A stretch of 64,000 nucleotides of DNA from Pirellulales bacterium. Lineage in GTDB: Bacteria > Planctomycetota > Planctomycetia > Pirellulales > JACPPG01. This document shows, in pieces, positions 34,251-42,674 of the stretch (positions are counted from its first letter, which is position 1; every line of letters starts with the position of its first letter). The notes below the pieces were generated by a model, which did not search any database, had not been told where the DNA came from, and saw only the letters and a list, made by a program, of their open reading frames with translations. The stretch covers positions 1 through 64,000 of the forward strand of contig DASZWQ010000156.1 of the NCBI GenBank assembly GCA_035546535.1. Reading direction: 5' to 3'. The translations under genes and the position numbers were made by a program.

Positions 34251-34670
34251 ATGAACGTCACGGCCACGACGCTTTACCCCTTCGTGCCGTCGGGCGCGAA
34301 TTTCGCGCTGGCGCTCGAGTTCTTCGCGGCCCTCGGCTTTCAGACTCAGTGGCAACAAGAGGGCTTGGCTGGGCTACGCTTCGGTCAGGCCTACTTCATG
34401 TTGCAGGATATCAACGTGCCGATCTGGCAAGAGAACCAGATGATCACCTACGAGGTTACGGACCTCGAAGCGTATTGGGCCGATCTCGACGCGCAGGATT
34501 TGCCCAGCCGATTTGCCGGCGTGAAGCTGCGTCCGCCGACCGACTTTCCGTGGGGTCGCGAAATTCACCTCATTGATCCGGCGGGCGTCTGTTGGCACGT
34601 GCGCCAGGCGACGCCGGCCCAGAACGGACGAAAGTCCGTTCCTTGCCCGAACGGCAGAACCACTCGGTAG
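34251..34670 (+). CDS. VOC/glyoxalase-fold protein
   Basis: The 139-residue protein is a single vicinal oxygen chelate unit pair: TTLYPFVPSGANFALALEFFAALGFQTQWQQEGLAGLRFGQAYFMLQDI in the first half, and ITYEVTDLEAYWADLDAQDLPSRF...PWGREIHLIDPAGVCWHVRQ in the second. The Glu and His of the second half (REIHLIDPAGVCWH) are where metal ligands or substrate contacts are found in glyoxalase/bleomycin-resistance proteins. Function cannot be specified further. It stands alone; the next gene begins about 110 bp downstream. Confidence 0.85.
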   Translation: MNVTATTLYPFVPSGANFALALEFFAALGFQTQWQQEGLAGLRFGQAYFMLQDINVPIWQENQMITYEVTDLEAYWADLDAQDLPSRFAGVKLRPPTDFPWGREIHLIDPAGVCWHVRQATPAQNGRKSVPCPNGRTTR

Positions 34671-34778
34671 TTGTGACGGGCGAAATCCCTGGGTAAACTG
34701 CTAGTCTACGACTGAGCCAGGGGATCATGGCCCGCCGAGGGTCGTCCCACCTATCCCTGGTGAAGCAGCCTTAGGTGA

Positions 34779-35783
34779 TTGCCGGCGCTCGATATCCGCT
34801 GCGACGGCTGTTGGTTAAGTTCTCGCCCCGACGAGAGCGGGAGGATTCCTCTGCGACGCCGCGGTTTTCAAATTGGCCTTCTGGGCGTGACCGGGCTGAT
34901 ACTCTTGCGCGTGGCCATCGGCTGGCACTTCCTTTACCAGGGGATCTGGAAAGTACAGACGCCCAGCTTTTCGGCCTCGGGCTTTTTGGGCCAGGCCAAG
35001 GGGCCGCTGGCCGAGCACTTTTACGCCCTGGTGCCCGACATTGACGGGCGGAAGCACCTCGATTTCGAAACGCAGATCGAGGAAATGAAGAAATACGCCG
35101 ACGCCTTCGTCGAACGCAATCAATTGAACGAGGCCGAGACGGCGGCGGTCCGCGAAATGCTGGCCGCGCACGAAGCCGAGTTGCTCGATTACCTCACGGA
35201 CGAAGTGAAAAAAGAGCACAAGCTGAAAGAGCAGTTCGAGGAGCATCTGCACAAGCTCGATCGCCTGGCCGCCGAAAAAGAAGCCAAGACTCACGACATT
35301 CCCTTCCAGCAGAAGCGCAATTGGGACGAGCAGCTCAAGCTGCGTGGACAGGCGGCTGCCTGGTCGAAAGAAGTCGACCGCATCTGGGAGCAATTCAAGG
35401 CCGACCTGGTCGCCGCCGTGGGCGATCGGCCGGTGCGTGCCGTGCCGACCGACACGGGCCAGCTTGAACTCGTCGACCGGCTAGTCACGTACAGCAACAT
35501 AGCCATCGGCGTGTGCCTGATCGCGGGGCTGTTCACTCGCTTCGCGGCCCTGGCCGGGGCCTTGTTCCTGGCGCAGATCGTGGCGGCTCAGCCCGACTGG
35601 CCCGGCATGTACCCGATTCCGCATCCGTCGGCGGGCCGGTCCCTGGTGGTCAATAAAGAATTCGTGGAAATGACGGCGCTAGTGGCCCTCGGCCTTTTGC
35701 CGACGGGGCGCTGGGCCGGACTCGACTTTTTCGTACACAACCTCATCGTGCGTCCGCTATTGGGGAAAAAGGGAGCCGTATGA
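34779..35783 (+). CDS. DoxX-family membrane protein with a long helical insertion
   Basis: The product (334 residues from TTG 34779) has one membrane helix at about 32-58 (IGLLGVTGLILLRVAIGWHFLYQGIWKV, the DoxX opening), then about 150 polar, strongly charged residues (about 80-220: KKYADAFVERNQLNEAETAAVREML; EVKKEHKLKEQFEEHLHKLDRLAAEKEAK; DRIWEQFKADLVAAVGDRP) predicted as coiled coil, then the remaining DoxX helices (SNIAIGVCLIAGLFTRFAALAGALFLAQIV; VEMTALVALGLLPTG). Ordinary DoxX proteins lack this insertion. The start is uncertain: a CTG after GGGAGG near 34857 or a GTG at 34887 are alternatives. It overlaps the next gene by four bases (ATGA), so the two are translationally coupled. Confidence 0.82.
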   Translation: MPALDIRCDGCWLSSRPDESGRIPLRRRGFQIGLLGVTGLILLRVAIGWHFLYQGIWKVQTPSFSASGFLGQAKGPLAEHFYALVPDIDGRKHLDFETQIEEMKKYADAFVERNQLNEAETAAVREMLAAHEAELLDYLTDEVKKEHKLKEQFEEHLHKLDRLAAEKEAKTHDIPFQQKRNWDEQLKLRGQAAAWSKEVDRIWEQFKADLVAAVGDRPVRAVPTDTGQLELVDRLVTYSNIAIGVCLIAGLFTRFAALAGALFLAQIVAAQPDWPGMYPIPHPSAGRSLVVNKEFVEMTALVALGLLPTGRWAGLDFFVHNLIVRPLLGKKGAV

Positions 35784-37522
35784 ATCTCAGTCCCGAAGAA
35801 CGCGCCATTGGCAAAGAGAACTTCAACGCCGCCATCGGCAGCGAGCTGACGCGTCGCGAATTCCTCGAACGCTCGATCGCGGCCGCGGCCGTCACCGGGG
35901 TCGGCCTGGGCGGATTCTATTTCGGCTACGAGAAGCTGAAGGGGGACCCGGTCCGCGTCGGCATGATCGGCACCGGCGACGAAGGGGGGGTGCTGATCGG
36001 GGCCCATACGCCCGACTATTTGAACATCGTCGCGATCTCGGATATTCGCCCTTACAACGTGCACCGCGCGTTCCACGGCGATCAGTCGAGCGAAAGCATC
36101 CGCGCCGTACGCCCCGGCTTGATGGCCAAATACGGCTGGAAGAGCGAAGACGAGGCCAAGAGCAAGGTCAAGGTTTACACCGATTACCAGGACCTGTTGA
36201 AAGACGACCAGATCGAGGCCGTGATCATCGCGCTCCCCCTTTTCTTGCACGACGTCGTGGCGATCGAGGCCATGAACCATGGCAAGCACGTGCTGACCGA
36301 AAAACTGATGGCCCACAGCGTCCACCAGTGCAAGAACATGGCCCGCGTCTCGCACCAGAAGCGTTTGCACCTGGCCACCGGACACCAGCGGCATTACAGC
36401 ATCTTGTACGACAACGCGGTCGACACGATCAAACGCGGGCTGATCGGCGACATCCATTTCATCCGCGCGCAGTGGCACCGCGGCAATTTGCCGGGCAAGG
36501 ACAGTTGGGCCCCGCCGCTACCGGACAAGAAGATGGAAGCCGATCTGGCCAAGGTCGTGGCCGAGATCGAGTCGCTGGGGGGCGACGCCTCGGCCGAGGT
36601 AAAGAAGTTTACCGACCTCTTGAAGGTGACGAAGGAGCTGGAATCGGCCCGCGGCTCGCGCATCGATGCTTTGGAAAAACGCCGTGAGCTGCTCACGCAG
36701 CAACTGCTCGACAAGGACGTCGACGCCGCCAAGTACGGTTACGAGGCCAAGACGCTTACGGACGGCGGCAGCAAGGCGTACGAATGTTCGCCGCTCGAGG
36801 AGCTGATCCACTGGCGCTTGTGGAATCGCACCGGCGGCGGACTGATGGCCGAGCTGGGCAGCCACCAGCTCGACGCGTCGGGCATCTTCTGCACCGCCAT
36901 GCGCAATGACGGGCACAAGGCTCTGCCGCTGTCGGTCACGGCCGTCGGCGGGCGGTACATCTTCCCGCTCGATCGCGATTGCGACGATCACGTCTATTGC
37001 ACGTACGAGTATCCGGGTCCGAAGTACGACGAAGATCCGAACAAGAAGATCGTCGTCACCTATTCGTCGATCAACGGCAACGGCTTCGGCGGTTATGGCG
37101 AAACCGTGATGGGCACCAAGGGGACGTTGATCCTCGACAAAGAGCAGGAAGTGATGCTCTTCAAGGACGCCGCCACGACGACCAGCGTGCTGGTGACCAA
37201 GGGGAAAGACGGCGCCCCGACGCTCGATACGACGGCGTCGGGTTCGCCCGCCGCGGCCGCTGCCAAGAAGGCGCTCGATGCCGGGCCGCCCAGCCGCGGC
37301 TACACCGAAGAGATGGAACACTTCGCCTGGTGCATCCGCAATTTCGACTTCGAGAACAACAAGCCGAAGTGCCATCCGAAGGTCGCCATGGCCGACGCGA
37401 TCATCGCCCTGACGACGAACATCGCCATGCGCGAAAACCGGCGCATCGAGTTCAAGCCGGAATGGTTCGACATCGACAGCGACGAAACGCCGGAAGGCGT
37501 GAAGCCGAGCGTGTCGGTGTAG
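35780..37522 (+). CDS. Gfo/Idh/MocA-family oxidoreductase with helical insertion
   Basis: The 580-residue protein has a twin-arginine-like N-terminus (TRREFLERSIAAAAVTGVGLGG, about 24-45), so it may be exported by Tat or membrane-anchored. The Rossmann motif is GMIGTGDEGG (about 61-70); the signature Lys is in VLTEKLM (EK about 174-175) and the catalytic-type His in GSHQLDASG (about 360-368). Between WHRGNLPGKDSW and LEELIHWRLWNRTGGG lies an extra block of about 85 residues (251-335) of charged helices (MEADLAKVVAEIESLGG; SRIDALEKRRELLTQQLLDKDVDA) absent from ordinary members. It is coupled by ATGA overlap to the DoxX gene, whose product carries a similar insertion. Substrate is probably a sugar or cyclitol. 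Confidence 0.88.
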   Translation: MNLSPEERAIGKENFNAAIGSELTRREFLERSIAAAAVTGVGLGGFYFGYEKLKGDPVRVGMIGTGDEGGVLIGAHTPDYLNIVAISDIRPYNVHRAFHGDQSSESIRAVRPGLMAKYGWKSEDEAKSKVKVYTDYQDLLKDDQIEAVIIALPLFLHDVVAIEAMNHGKHVLTEKLMAHSVHQCKNMARVSHQKRLHLATGHQRHYSILYDNAVDTIKRGLIGDIHFIRAQWHRGNLPGKDSWAPPLPDKKMEADLAKVVAEIESLGGDASAEVKKFTDLLKVTKELESARGSRIDALEKRRELLTQQLLDKDVDAAKYGYEAKTLTDGGSKAYECSPLEELIHWRLWNRTGGGLMAELGSHQLDASGIFCTAMRNDGHKALPLSVTAVGGRYIFPLDRDCDDHVYCTYEYPGPKYDEDPNKKIVVTYSSINGNGFGGYGETVMGTKGTLILDKEQEVMLFKDAATTTSVLVTKGKDGAPTLDTTASGSPAAAAAKKALDAGPPSRGYTEEMEHFAWCIRNFDFENNKPKCHPKVAMADAIIALTTNIAMRENRRIEFKPEWFDIDSDETPEGVKPSVSV

Positions 37523-37943
37523 GGGACGGGCGAACGTTGCCCTGAGCCCAGAAGATCGCTGCTTGAAATTAGGCCGCGATCTTCGTTACTTTTCGTGTGC
37601 TTTATCCAGGTCCATGATCAGGACAGAGCCGCGGTATCTAGAAGAGCTTGGCGTTGTCGCCGGTGCGTGTCTGCGAATAGCACGCGCATGAGACGGCGTT
37701 CGTGTTGGCACGATGCATCGGCCGCGCAAGTATCCGAAGAGCATAATCGGCAACCTGCTTTCCAAGGCAGTTTTGCGCGTGTTGGGCTCTTTTTTTGCGC
37801 CCAGTTTGCCACGAGGACGGTGCATATGACGTTCGTAAATAGGCCAAGTCAGCAAGACGCTGACGAATTGTCGGAAGAGTACGTCAATGCTTTCGTCGAC
37901 GCGATTACAACACGGCCTTATATCCAGTTCCGAGAATAGAAGC
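37523..37943. other. Intergenic region, no confident gene
   Basis: The 420 bp upstream of the SMI1/KNR4 gene have no convincing coding region. A 37-codon frame at 37826-37939 (MTFVNRPSQQDADELSEEYVNAFVDAI, then TTRPYIQFRE) ends four bases before the SMI1/KNR4 start and could be the remnant of a longer gene. Base composition here is lower in GC than the flanking Gfo/Idh gene. Confidence 0.4.
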
Positions 37944-38426
37944 ATGAACGACATTACGTATGCTTACAAACGCTTCTGCACGGAGCGCTTTCCGCTTCCG
38001 ACTGACGCACAAGTCAGCGAGTTGGAGTGGCGGATCCGGGTTGTGTTTCCGAAAGATTATCGGGAGTTCGTCCTCCAATTTAACGGCGGTTATTTTGACG
38101 ACCCCGTAATCGCTCCGGTACCCGATGGCTGTCCGCTGGAAACGCTCACTTACATGTCTGGAATCGGCGCGTCGCATCCAGGCGCTGAACTAGGGCGCGA
38201 CGATTTGCTGTCAGTCTTTGACGGTAACGTCCCGCCGATTATTGTTCCCATTGGCTACACAGGTCTCGGATCGCTTGTCATCTTGAGAACCGGCGATGAA
38301 GAGCATGGAGCGATCTATCTGAAGGAAGCGTTTGGCGGCTTCCACTATTTGGCCGAGGGGATCGAAGGATTCTTCGATCTTTTGCGTTCTCCCGACATGT
38401 CTGCTAACGCGGGGGGCGGAGACTGA
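37944..38426 (+). CDS. SMI1/KNR4 (SUKH) family protein
   Basis: The 160-residue protein from the ATG at 37944 has the SUKH layout: VSELEWRIRVVFPKDYREFVLQFNGGYF near the start (the helix and the conserved LP/FP-x-DY-x-x-F-x-x-x-NG motif), GRDDLLSVFDGNVPPIIVPIGYTGLGSLVIL in the middle, and GAIYLKEAFGGFHYLAEGIEGFFDLLRS at the end. Many bacterial SUKH proteins neutralise secreted nuclease-type toxins. No toxin gene is adjacent, so this is an orphan. An upstream ATG at 37887 is not used because the conserved domain starts after 37944. Confidence 0.85.
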   Translation: MNDITYAYKRFCTERFPLPTDAQVSELEWRIRVVFPKDYREFVLQFNGGYFDDPVIAPVPDGCPLETLTYMSGIGASHPGAELGRDDLLSVFDGNVPPIIVPIGYTGLGSLVILRTGDEEHGAIYLKEAFGGFHYLAEGIEGFFDLLRSPDMSANAGGGD

Positions 38427-38523
38427 GCGGGCGCCACGTTCGAGTTTCCGAGTCCAGCGTGCGCCGGATTTCCCAGGACGACCTGACACCGCCGACGTCA
38501 GAAACGTCGAAAGGAAGCTGAGC

Positions 38524-38832
38524 ATGTGGTTTGGCGTAAGCATATTGATGCGCGGCGAGTCGCGTCATCGCCCTAGCTCCGACTGGCTGTGGGAGGAGAC
38601 AATTGTTCTGGTCGAGGCGGAGAGCGAAGAAGCGGCCGCCGCCATGGCAGCTGCGCGCGGCCGGGCCGCCGAGTGTTCGTTCGCTACCGGCAGCGGCGAG
38701 ACGGTTCATTGGATTTTCAACCGCGTTGCGCAAACCTGCCCGATCGATGGCGAGCCCGTCTCCGGCACGGAAGTATTTTCGCGCCATCTGCGCGCGGCGG
38801 AAGTCGCCAGTTTGCTTTCGCCGCTTGATTAG
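38524..38832 (+). CDS. DUF4288 domain protein
   Basis: The 102-residue protein starts MWFGVSILMRGESRHRPSSDWLWEETIVLVEAESEEAAAAMAAARGR, then GETVHWIFNRVAQTCPIDGEPVSGTEVFSRHL, the recognisable DUF4288 pattern (WxEExxxLxxAxSxEEA ... ETVxWxF ... GTEVYSRFL). The family is small, widespread and of unknown function, often found beside immunity proteins. It begins about 100 bp after the SMI1/KNR4 gene on the same strand, and the two may form a small immunity-type island. Confidence 0.8.
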   Translation: MWFGVSILMRGESRHRPSSDWLWEETIVLVEAESEEAAAAMAAARGRAAECSFATGSGETVHWIFNRVAQTCPIDGEPVSGTEVFSRHLRAAEVASLLSPLD

Positions 38833-38985
38833 AGTTGCGAACACCAACTATCGCTGCCGTCCCTGCGGCGAACTTGGTACAATGTCTGGCCAGCGCGGCT
38901 CGCCGTGCGCCGACCTTGGGCGCATTCAAAGTGGCACTGGGTGCCTCCGTCGATCTGTGCGCTCACTTGTCGAAAGGAACCATCC

Positions 38986-39831
38986 GTGGATCGTTGGCCG
39001 ATTGGGGTGTTTGCCAGCATTGACGCTGGGTTGGGTGTGAAGCTCGAAGTGGCGCGCGAGTTGGGCGTGCCCACCATTCAATTGCACGCGCCGGAGCGGG
39101 CCACGCGCACGCCGGAGCGGGTTCGCGAGTTTCTCGACCGGCTGGCCGCAGCGGGAATCCGCCTGACCGCGGTATTCGGCGGTTTCGAGGGCGAAAGCTA
39201 TGCCGACATTCCGACCACGGTCCGCACCGTGGGGCTCGTGCCGCGCGAAACCCGTGAGGCACGCACGCGCGAGATGCTGGAGATCTCGGATTTCGCCCGG
39301 CTCCTGGGCTGTGACGTGATCGCCCTGCACATAGGCTTTGTACCGCACGACGCCAAAGACCCGCTCTACAAGGAAGTGCTGGAAGTCACGCGCAAGGTAT
39401 GCGATCACGCCCGGGCAAACGGCCAGGCGCTGCACCTGGAAACCGGGCAAGAGCCGGCCGAAGCACTCTTGCGGTTCATCGCCGACGTCGAGCGGCCGAA
39501 CCTGTTCATCAATTTCGACCCGGCCAACATGATCCTGTACGGGTCGGGCGAGCCGATCGCGGCCCTGGAACAACTGGGCCGTTACGTCCGCAGCGTCCAT
39601 TGCAAGGACGGCACCTGGGCCGCGCGGCCGGGGCAGGAGTGGGGCGCCGAAGTGCCGCTGGGCGAGGGGGCGGTGGGCATGGAAAACTATCTCCGCACAC
39701 TCTATAAAATCGGTTACCAGGGGCCTTTGACTATCGAGCGCGAAATCCCGCAAGAGCCCGAGCGGCAAAAGGCCGAGATCGGCCGCGCGGTCCGCTTGCT
39801 GGAAGAGTTGAAGGCCAAGGTCCTTTCCTAG
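38986..39831 (+). CDS. Sugar phosphate isomerase/epimerase (xylose isomerase-like TIM barrel)
   Basis: The 281-residue protein starts at the GTG at 38986, eight bases behind AAAGGA. It is an AP-endonuclease-2-type TIM barrel: FASIDAGLGVKLEVARELGVPTIQLHAPE, then LLGCDVIALHIGFVP, LHLETGQEPAEALLRFI, LFINFDPANMILYGSGEPIAALEQLG, VRSVHCKDGTWA and GPLTIERE. The acidic and His residues of HLETG, NFDPAN, HCKD and IERE are the metal ligands expected for the family. Members interconvert keto-sugars or inositols. It is not adjacent to the Gfo/Idh/MocA gene, with which such epimerases often work. Confidence 0.88.
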   Translation: MDRWPIGVFASIDAGLGVKLEVARELGVPTIQLHAPERATRTPERVREFLDRLAAAGIRLTAVFGGFEGESYADIPTTVRTVGLVPRETREARTREMLEISDFARLLGCDVIALHIGFVPHDAKDPLYKEVLEVTRKVCDHARANGQALHLETGQEPAEALLRFIADVERPNLFINFDPANMILYGSGEPIAALEQLGRYVRSVHCKDGTWAARPGQEWGAEVPLGEGAVGMENYLRTLYKIGYQGPLTIEREIPQEPERQKAEIGRAVRLLEELKAKVLS

Positions 39832-39943
39832 TACGAGTCTTTCCTAGTACACTGATCCGTTCGACGGCGTGGCGGCCGTGAAGCATCGCTTGTTCCCACT
39901 CAGAGAGCCCGCCCTCAGGCGGCGCAAGTAGTAAGGTTCGATC

Positions 39944-40246
39944 ATGCCGAAGATGAGCGTCACCGTACCGCACGGTCTTGGTCTTGAGCAGGCCGTCGAA
40001 AAGCTGAAGGGCTTCGTTCCCAAGATCAAGGAAAAGTACCAGGGCCAGGTCAGTAACCTGGAAGAGAACTGGAACGACAACACCTTGAACTTCGGTTTCA
40101 CCACGTTTGGCTTCCCGATCAAGGGGGCGATCGCCGTCGAACCGTCGGAAGTGAAGCTCGACGGCGACCTGCCGTTCGCGGCCATGATGTTCAAGGGCAA
40201 GATCGAGCAAGAGTTCAAGGACGCCCTGACGCGACTGCTGGCCTAA
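39944..40246 (+). CDS. Polyhydroxyalkanoic acid system family protein
   Basis: The 100-residue basic protein (MPKMSVTVPHGLGLEQAVEKLKGFVPKIKEKY, then WNDNTLNFGFTTFGFPIKGAIAVEPSEVKLDGDLPFAAMMFKGKIEQEFKDALTRLL) fits the PHA_gran_rgn family. Its pattern, an alpha helix followed by a curved beta sheet and a C-terminal helix, resembles START/SRPBCC-like lipid-binding folds. In proteobacteria such genes lie near PHA synthesis genes; none is present here, so a role in granules is not supported by context. Confidence 0.82.
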   Translation: MPKMSVTVPHGLGLEQAVEKLKGFVPKIKEKYQGQVSNLEENWNDNTLNFGFTTFGFPIKGAIAVEPSEVKLDGDLPFAAMMFKGKIEQEFKDALTRLLA

Positions 40247-40448
40247 AGGGCAGCAGCCGGCCTGGCTTTGGGAACTCGCGGCGGCTTGCCTTGGCGTTAG
40301 CCAAGTGCGCACCGTCTGCATCTCTTCTTCGCTACCCGAGTCGCGAGAAGGATGATGCTGCGCGCTTTGGGGCGTCGGAGGAAATGCTTGTTACTCAAAG
40401 CCGTACAGCCTCTGGGCCACACCGGCTCATGCTCGAGCGACTTCTGTA

Positions 40449-40855
40449 CTACCGTGGGACCCAAATGCGACTCTCATCGAGAAATTGTCCGGACTCGGCG
40501 ATTCCGAACAGAACGTCCGCGATTTCTTCCGCTACGGCCAGGGCGTAATCATGATCGCGTTCGAGCCGCCGCTTGCTGGCCAATGTGAGCACGGGCAGCC
40601 GCCCCTCGCTCCAGGAATCATCGAGCGTTGCTTGCAAGGAATCGGGACCTTCGTGGTTCCGATTTTCGGTCAGCAGTACGAACTCCAACCTTGGCAGTGG
40701 ATCCATAGATTGCGGTCGTCAATATCGAGGGGAATACCGACCGCAGATAAGGTCGTGACTTCCAGCCCGAGTTCGGCCATTGTCGAGGCAAGGTCAATCT
40801 CGGCAAGTAATCGCCGGAGATGGTCACAGTGGTTCTGGACGTTCACGTCCAGCAT
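40449..40855 (-). pseudogene. PIN-like (DUF5615-type) toxin, frameshifted
   Basis: The first half starts MLDVNVQNHCDHLRRLLAEIDLASTMAELGLEVTTLSAVGIPLDIDDRNLWIHCQGW and then runs into a stop. In another frame it continues FVLLTENRNHEGPDSLQATLDDSW, then RLPVLTLASKRRLERDHDYALAVAEEIADVLFGIAESG. Together they give the complete DxN...DD...LTENRN...HLPVLTLA pattern of the PIN-like toxin partner of DUF433 proteins. One missing base in the CC at 40685-40686 (GG on the coding strand) accounts for the break; adding one G restores QGWEFVLLTENRN. It follows the DUF433 gene by 13 bases on the same strand. Confidence 0.8.
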
Positions 40856-40868
40856 CAGCCCCGCACGG

Positions 40869-41276
40869 CTAGGCCCCGCTTCCGGTCTTTTGGCGGAGCA
40901 GCAACCACTCCTCAAACGACGGGAAACTCGCGCTACTGTTTGCATCCTGGGCTTTGAGCGCCTCGCGTTCCTTGAGCCATTCTTTGAAGCTCAGCAGCCT
41001 GACGTGGCTGCGGCGCAACTTTTCGACGGTCTCGAGGGAATTTCCGCGCTGGGCACGCTCTTCAAGTTCGTAATGCCGCGCCAAAATCGTGGGGGCGTTT
41101 TCCACGACGTAAGCGCGCGCGGCAGACACTTGGGCCGTGGTGATCCCGAACGAGTTCGCGATAGATTCCTCGCTCGCCGCTTCGTCCAGCAAATACGGGA
41201 TCAGGCTATACACCGTTACGCGCGTTCCAGCGATTACCGGACCGTTGTCGTTGTCCTGAATAAGGCTCTGAGCCAT
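40869..41276 (-). CDS. DUF433 domain antitoxin
   Basis: The 135-residue protein from the ATG at 41276 carries the DUF433 helix-turn-helix (GPVIAGTRVTVYSLIPYLLDEAASEESIANSFGITTAQVSAARAYVVEN, about residues 12-62). After a linker it has two related amphipathic segments (LLSFKEWLKEREALK and FPSFEEWLLLRQK), probably the toxin-binding tail. DUF433 proteins usually act as antitoxin and autorepressor for PIN-like DUF5615 toxins, and such a toxin, frameshifted, follows immediately. Confidence 0.85.
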   Translation of the reverse strand: MAQSLIQDNDNGPVIAGTRVTVYSLIPYLLDEAASEESIANSFGITTAQVSAARAYVVENAPTILARHYELEERAQRGNSLETVEKLRRSHVRLLSFKEWLKEREALKAQDANSSASFPSFEEWLLLRQKTGSGA

Positions 41277-41390
41277 GAGTACCACCTTGCCCAATTTGAT
41301 GCGAGCGTCTTCCCAGCCTCGAAATTCTCATCTTTGATTTTCAATTGTACCAGATTTCGCCATAGCGACCGCTGGCTCCCCAAAGGCGCA

Positions 41391-42674
41391 TCAGTTCCTT
41401 TTGGCGCGCACAGCGACCGACTTGTCCTTGCGCGAAAACTCGAGCCCCAGCGGCGCGAAGGCCGCCCGCAGCAACTCGTCGAGCGTGGCATTTTTCACGT
41501 CGACATTGACCAGTCCATCGAGCTTCACGTCCGGCGCCAGGTCGAACGAAAGCGACAGCTTTTGTTCCAGCTGCGCCAGAAACGTTTCCAGCTTCATTCC
41601 TTCCAGGGTGAGTGTGTAGACCTGCTGGCCGGCGGCGGCACTTGTCTGCCGCGTCGCGCGCGACGGTGATAACCGCTCGTGGTCTTCGACCATCGCACGC
41701 ACCACGATACGTCCGGCGGCCAGCTTGATGTCGGCCTGCGGCGCCCGCTTTTGCCATTCGGCGATGGTCCGGGCGGCATCACGGCCGGCCGGGTAGCTGC
41801 GCTCGATGCGCACCTCGTCGGCGCGAATCGGTTCCAGCGTCACTCCCTTGCCAGACGCGTCGACGACGGGCCGCAGACCAAATTGCACGGCCACCAGCGT
41901 CACGCGATCGATCCAGGGCAGGGGGGGCAGATCCGTGGCGGCCAGCAGGTCGTGCGGTAGCTGGTCGAGCCCGAGGATCGCAATGCCCGCCTCGCGCGAT
42001 AATTGCTCGAAAATCTGCTGCGGCGTCGCGAGCGCCTGCCAGGCGAGCGGGCGGCTCGCGAGAGCCGCGTTCTTTTGCCGGGCGGGCAGCTTCTTGACGT
42101 CTTCGGTGGCCAGGGCCGCGAGGGTTCGCAACTGCGCCGCGGTGCCGGCAGGGCCGATATAAGCGATCGGTCCCAGGACGCTGGCCCCGGCATCCGTCCG
42201 GGCCGCGATCTGCGTCAGGGCGTCGGCCAGCGGCACGTCCGCGAGGTCGAGGTCGAGCAACTGCTCGGGATCGACCCGCCGATCGACGACGATCGGCACC
42301 CGCAGGGCCTGCGAGAAGCTTCGCAAGGCTTGCCGCAGCGGCGCATTGATGGCGGAATAGGAAATCGGGCCTAGGCGTGCGAGGCCCTCGGCCGTCAAGT
42401 AGTCGACTTTCTTTCCATCCTGGACGGGGAGCGAGCCCACGCGAGCGCGGCGTCCCATCGGTCGTGCGGCTTGCCGGCCCACGGCTTTCATCCAGGCCGG
42501 AGCGGCATCATCGGCCCTGAGCCGGGCTGCCATTGGACCGCCCGCGAGGAGAAAGAAAACTGCCAGCACGGCGAGCCAAACCGGAGCGTGGCTTGGCGCG
42601 TAACAGCGCAAGCAAGAAACGCTGTTTTCTCGGCAGATAAATTTGACTGCGATCATCACGCGCCGAAGGTTCAT
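41391..42674 (-). CDS. Secreted protein with three STN/secretin N-domain-like modules
   Basis: The 427-residue product has a hydrophobic export segment (about 31-50, VWLAVLAVFFLLAGGP). Three similar modules follow. Module 1 (about 105-170) has LRQALRSFSQALRVPIVVDRRVDPEQLLDLDLADVPLADALTQI. Module 2 (about 215-280) has IFEQLSREAGIAILGLDQL...LPPLPWIDRVTLVAVQFGLRPVV. Module 3 (about 355-425) has LETFLAQLEQKLSLSFDLAPDVKLDGLVNVDVKNATLDELLRAAFAPLGLEFS. This beta-alpha-beta pattern is that of STN/N0 domains of secretins and TonB receptors. There is no secretin channel. The start is uncertain; an internal ATG at 42656 is possible. Confidence 0.75.
   Translation of the reverse strand: MNLRRVMIAVKFICRENSVSCLRCYAPSHAPVWLAVLAVFFLLAGGPMAARLRADDAAPAWMKAVGRQAARPMGRRARVGSLPVQDGKKVDYLTAEGLARLGPISYSAINAPLRQALRSFSQALRVPIVVDRRVDPEQLLDLDLADVPLADALTQIAARTDAGASVLGPIAYIGPAGTAAQLRTLAALATEDVKKLPARQKNAALASRPLAWQALATPQQIFEQLSREAGIAILGLDQLPHDLLAATDLPPLPWIDRVTLVAVQFGLRPVVDASGKGVTLEPIRADEVRIERSYPAGRDAARTIAEWQKRAPQADIKLAAGRIVVRAMVEDHERLSPSRATRQTSAAAGQQVYTLTLEGMKLETFLAQLEQKLSLSFDLAPDVKLDGLVNVDVKNATLDELLRAAFAPLGLEFSRKDKSVAVRAKRN

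Noticed and set aside
37826-37939. 37-codon frame directly before the SMI1/KNR4 gene
   Set aside because: Too short, no ribosome binding site, no recognised motif; noted only as a possible remnant.
40485-41669. 394-codon plus-strand open frame across the DUF433/toxin pair and the STN gene 3' end
   Set aside because: It is antisense to three minus-strand coding regions with clear domains and starts in none of their contexts.
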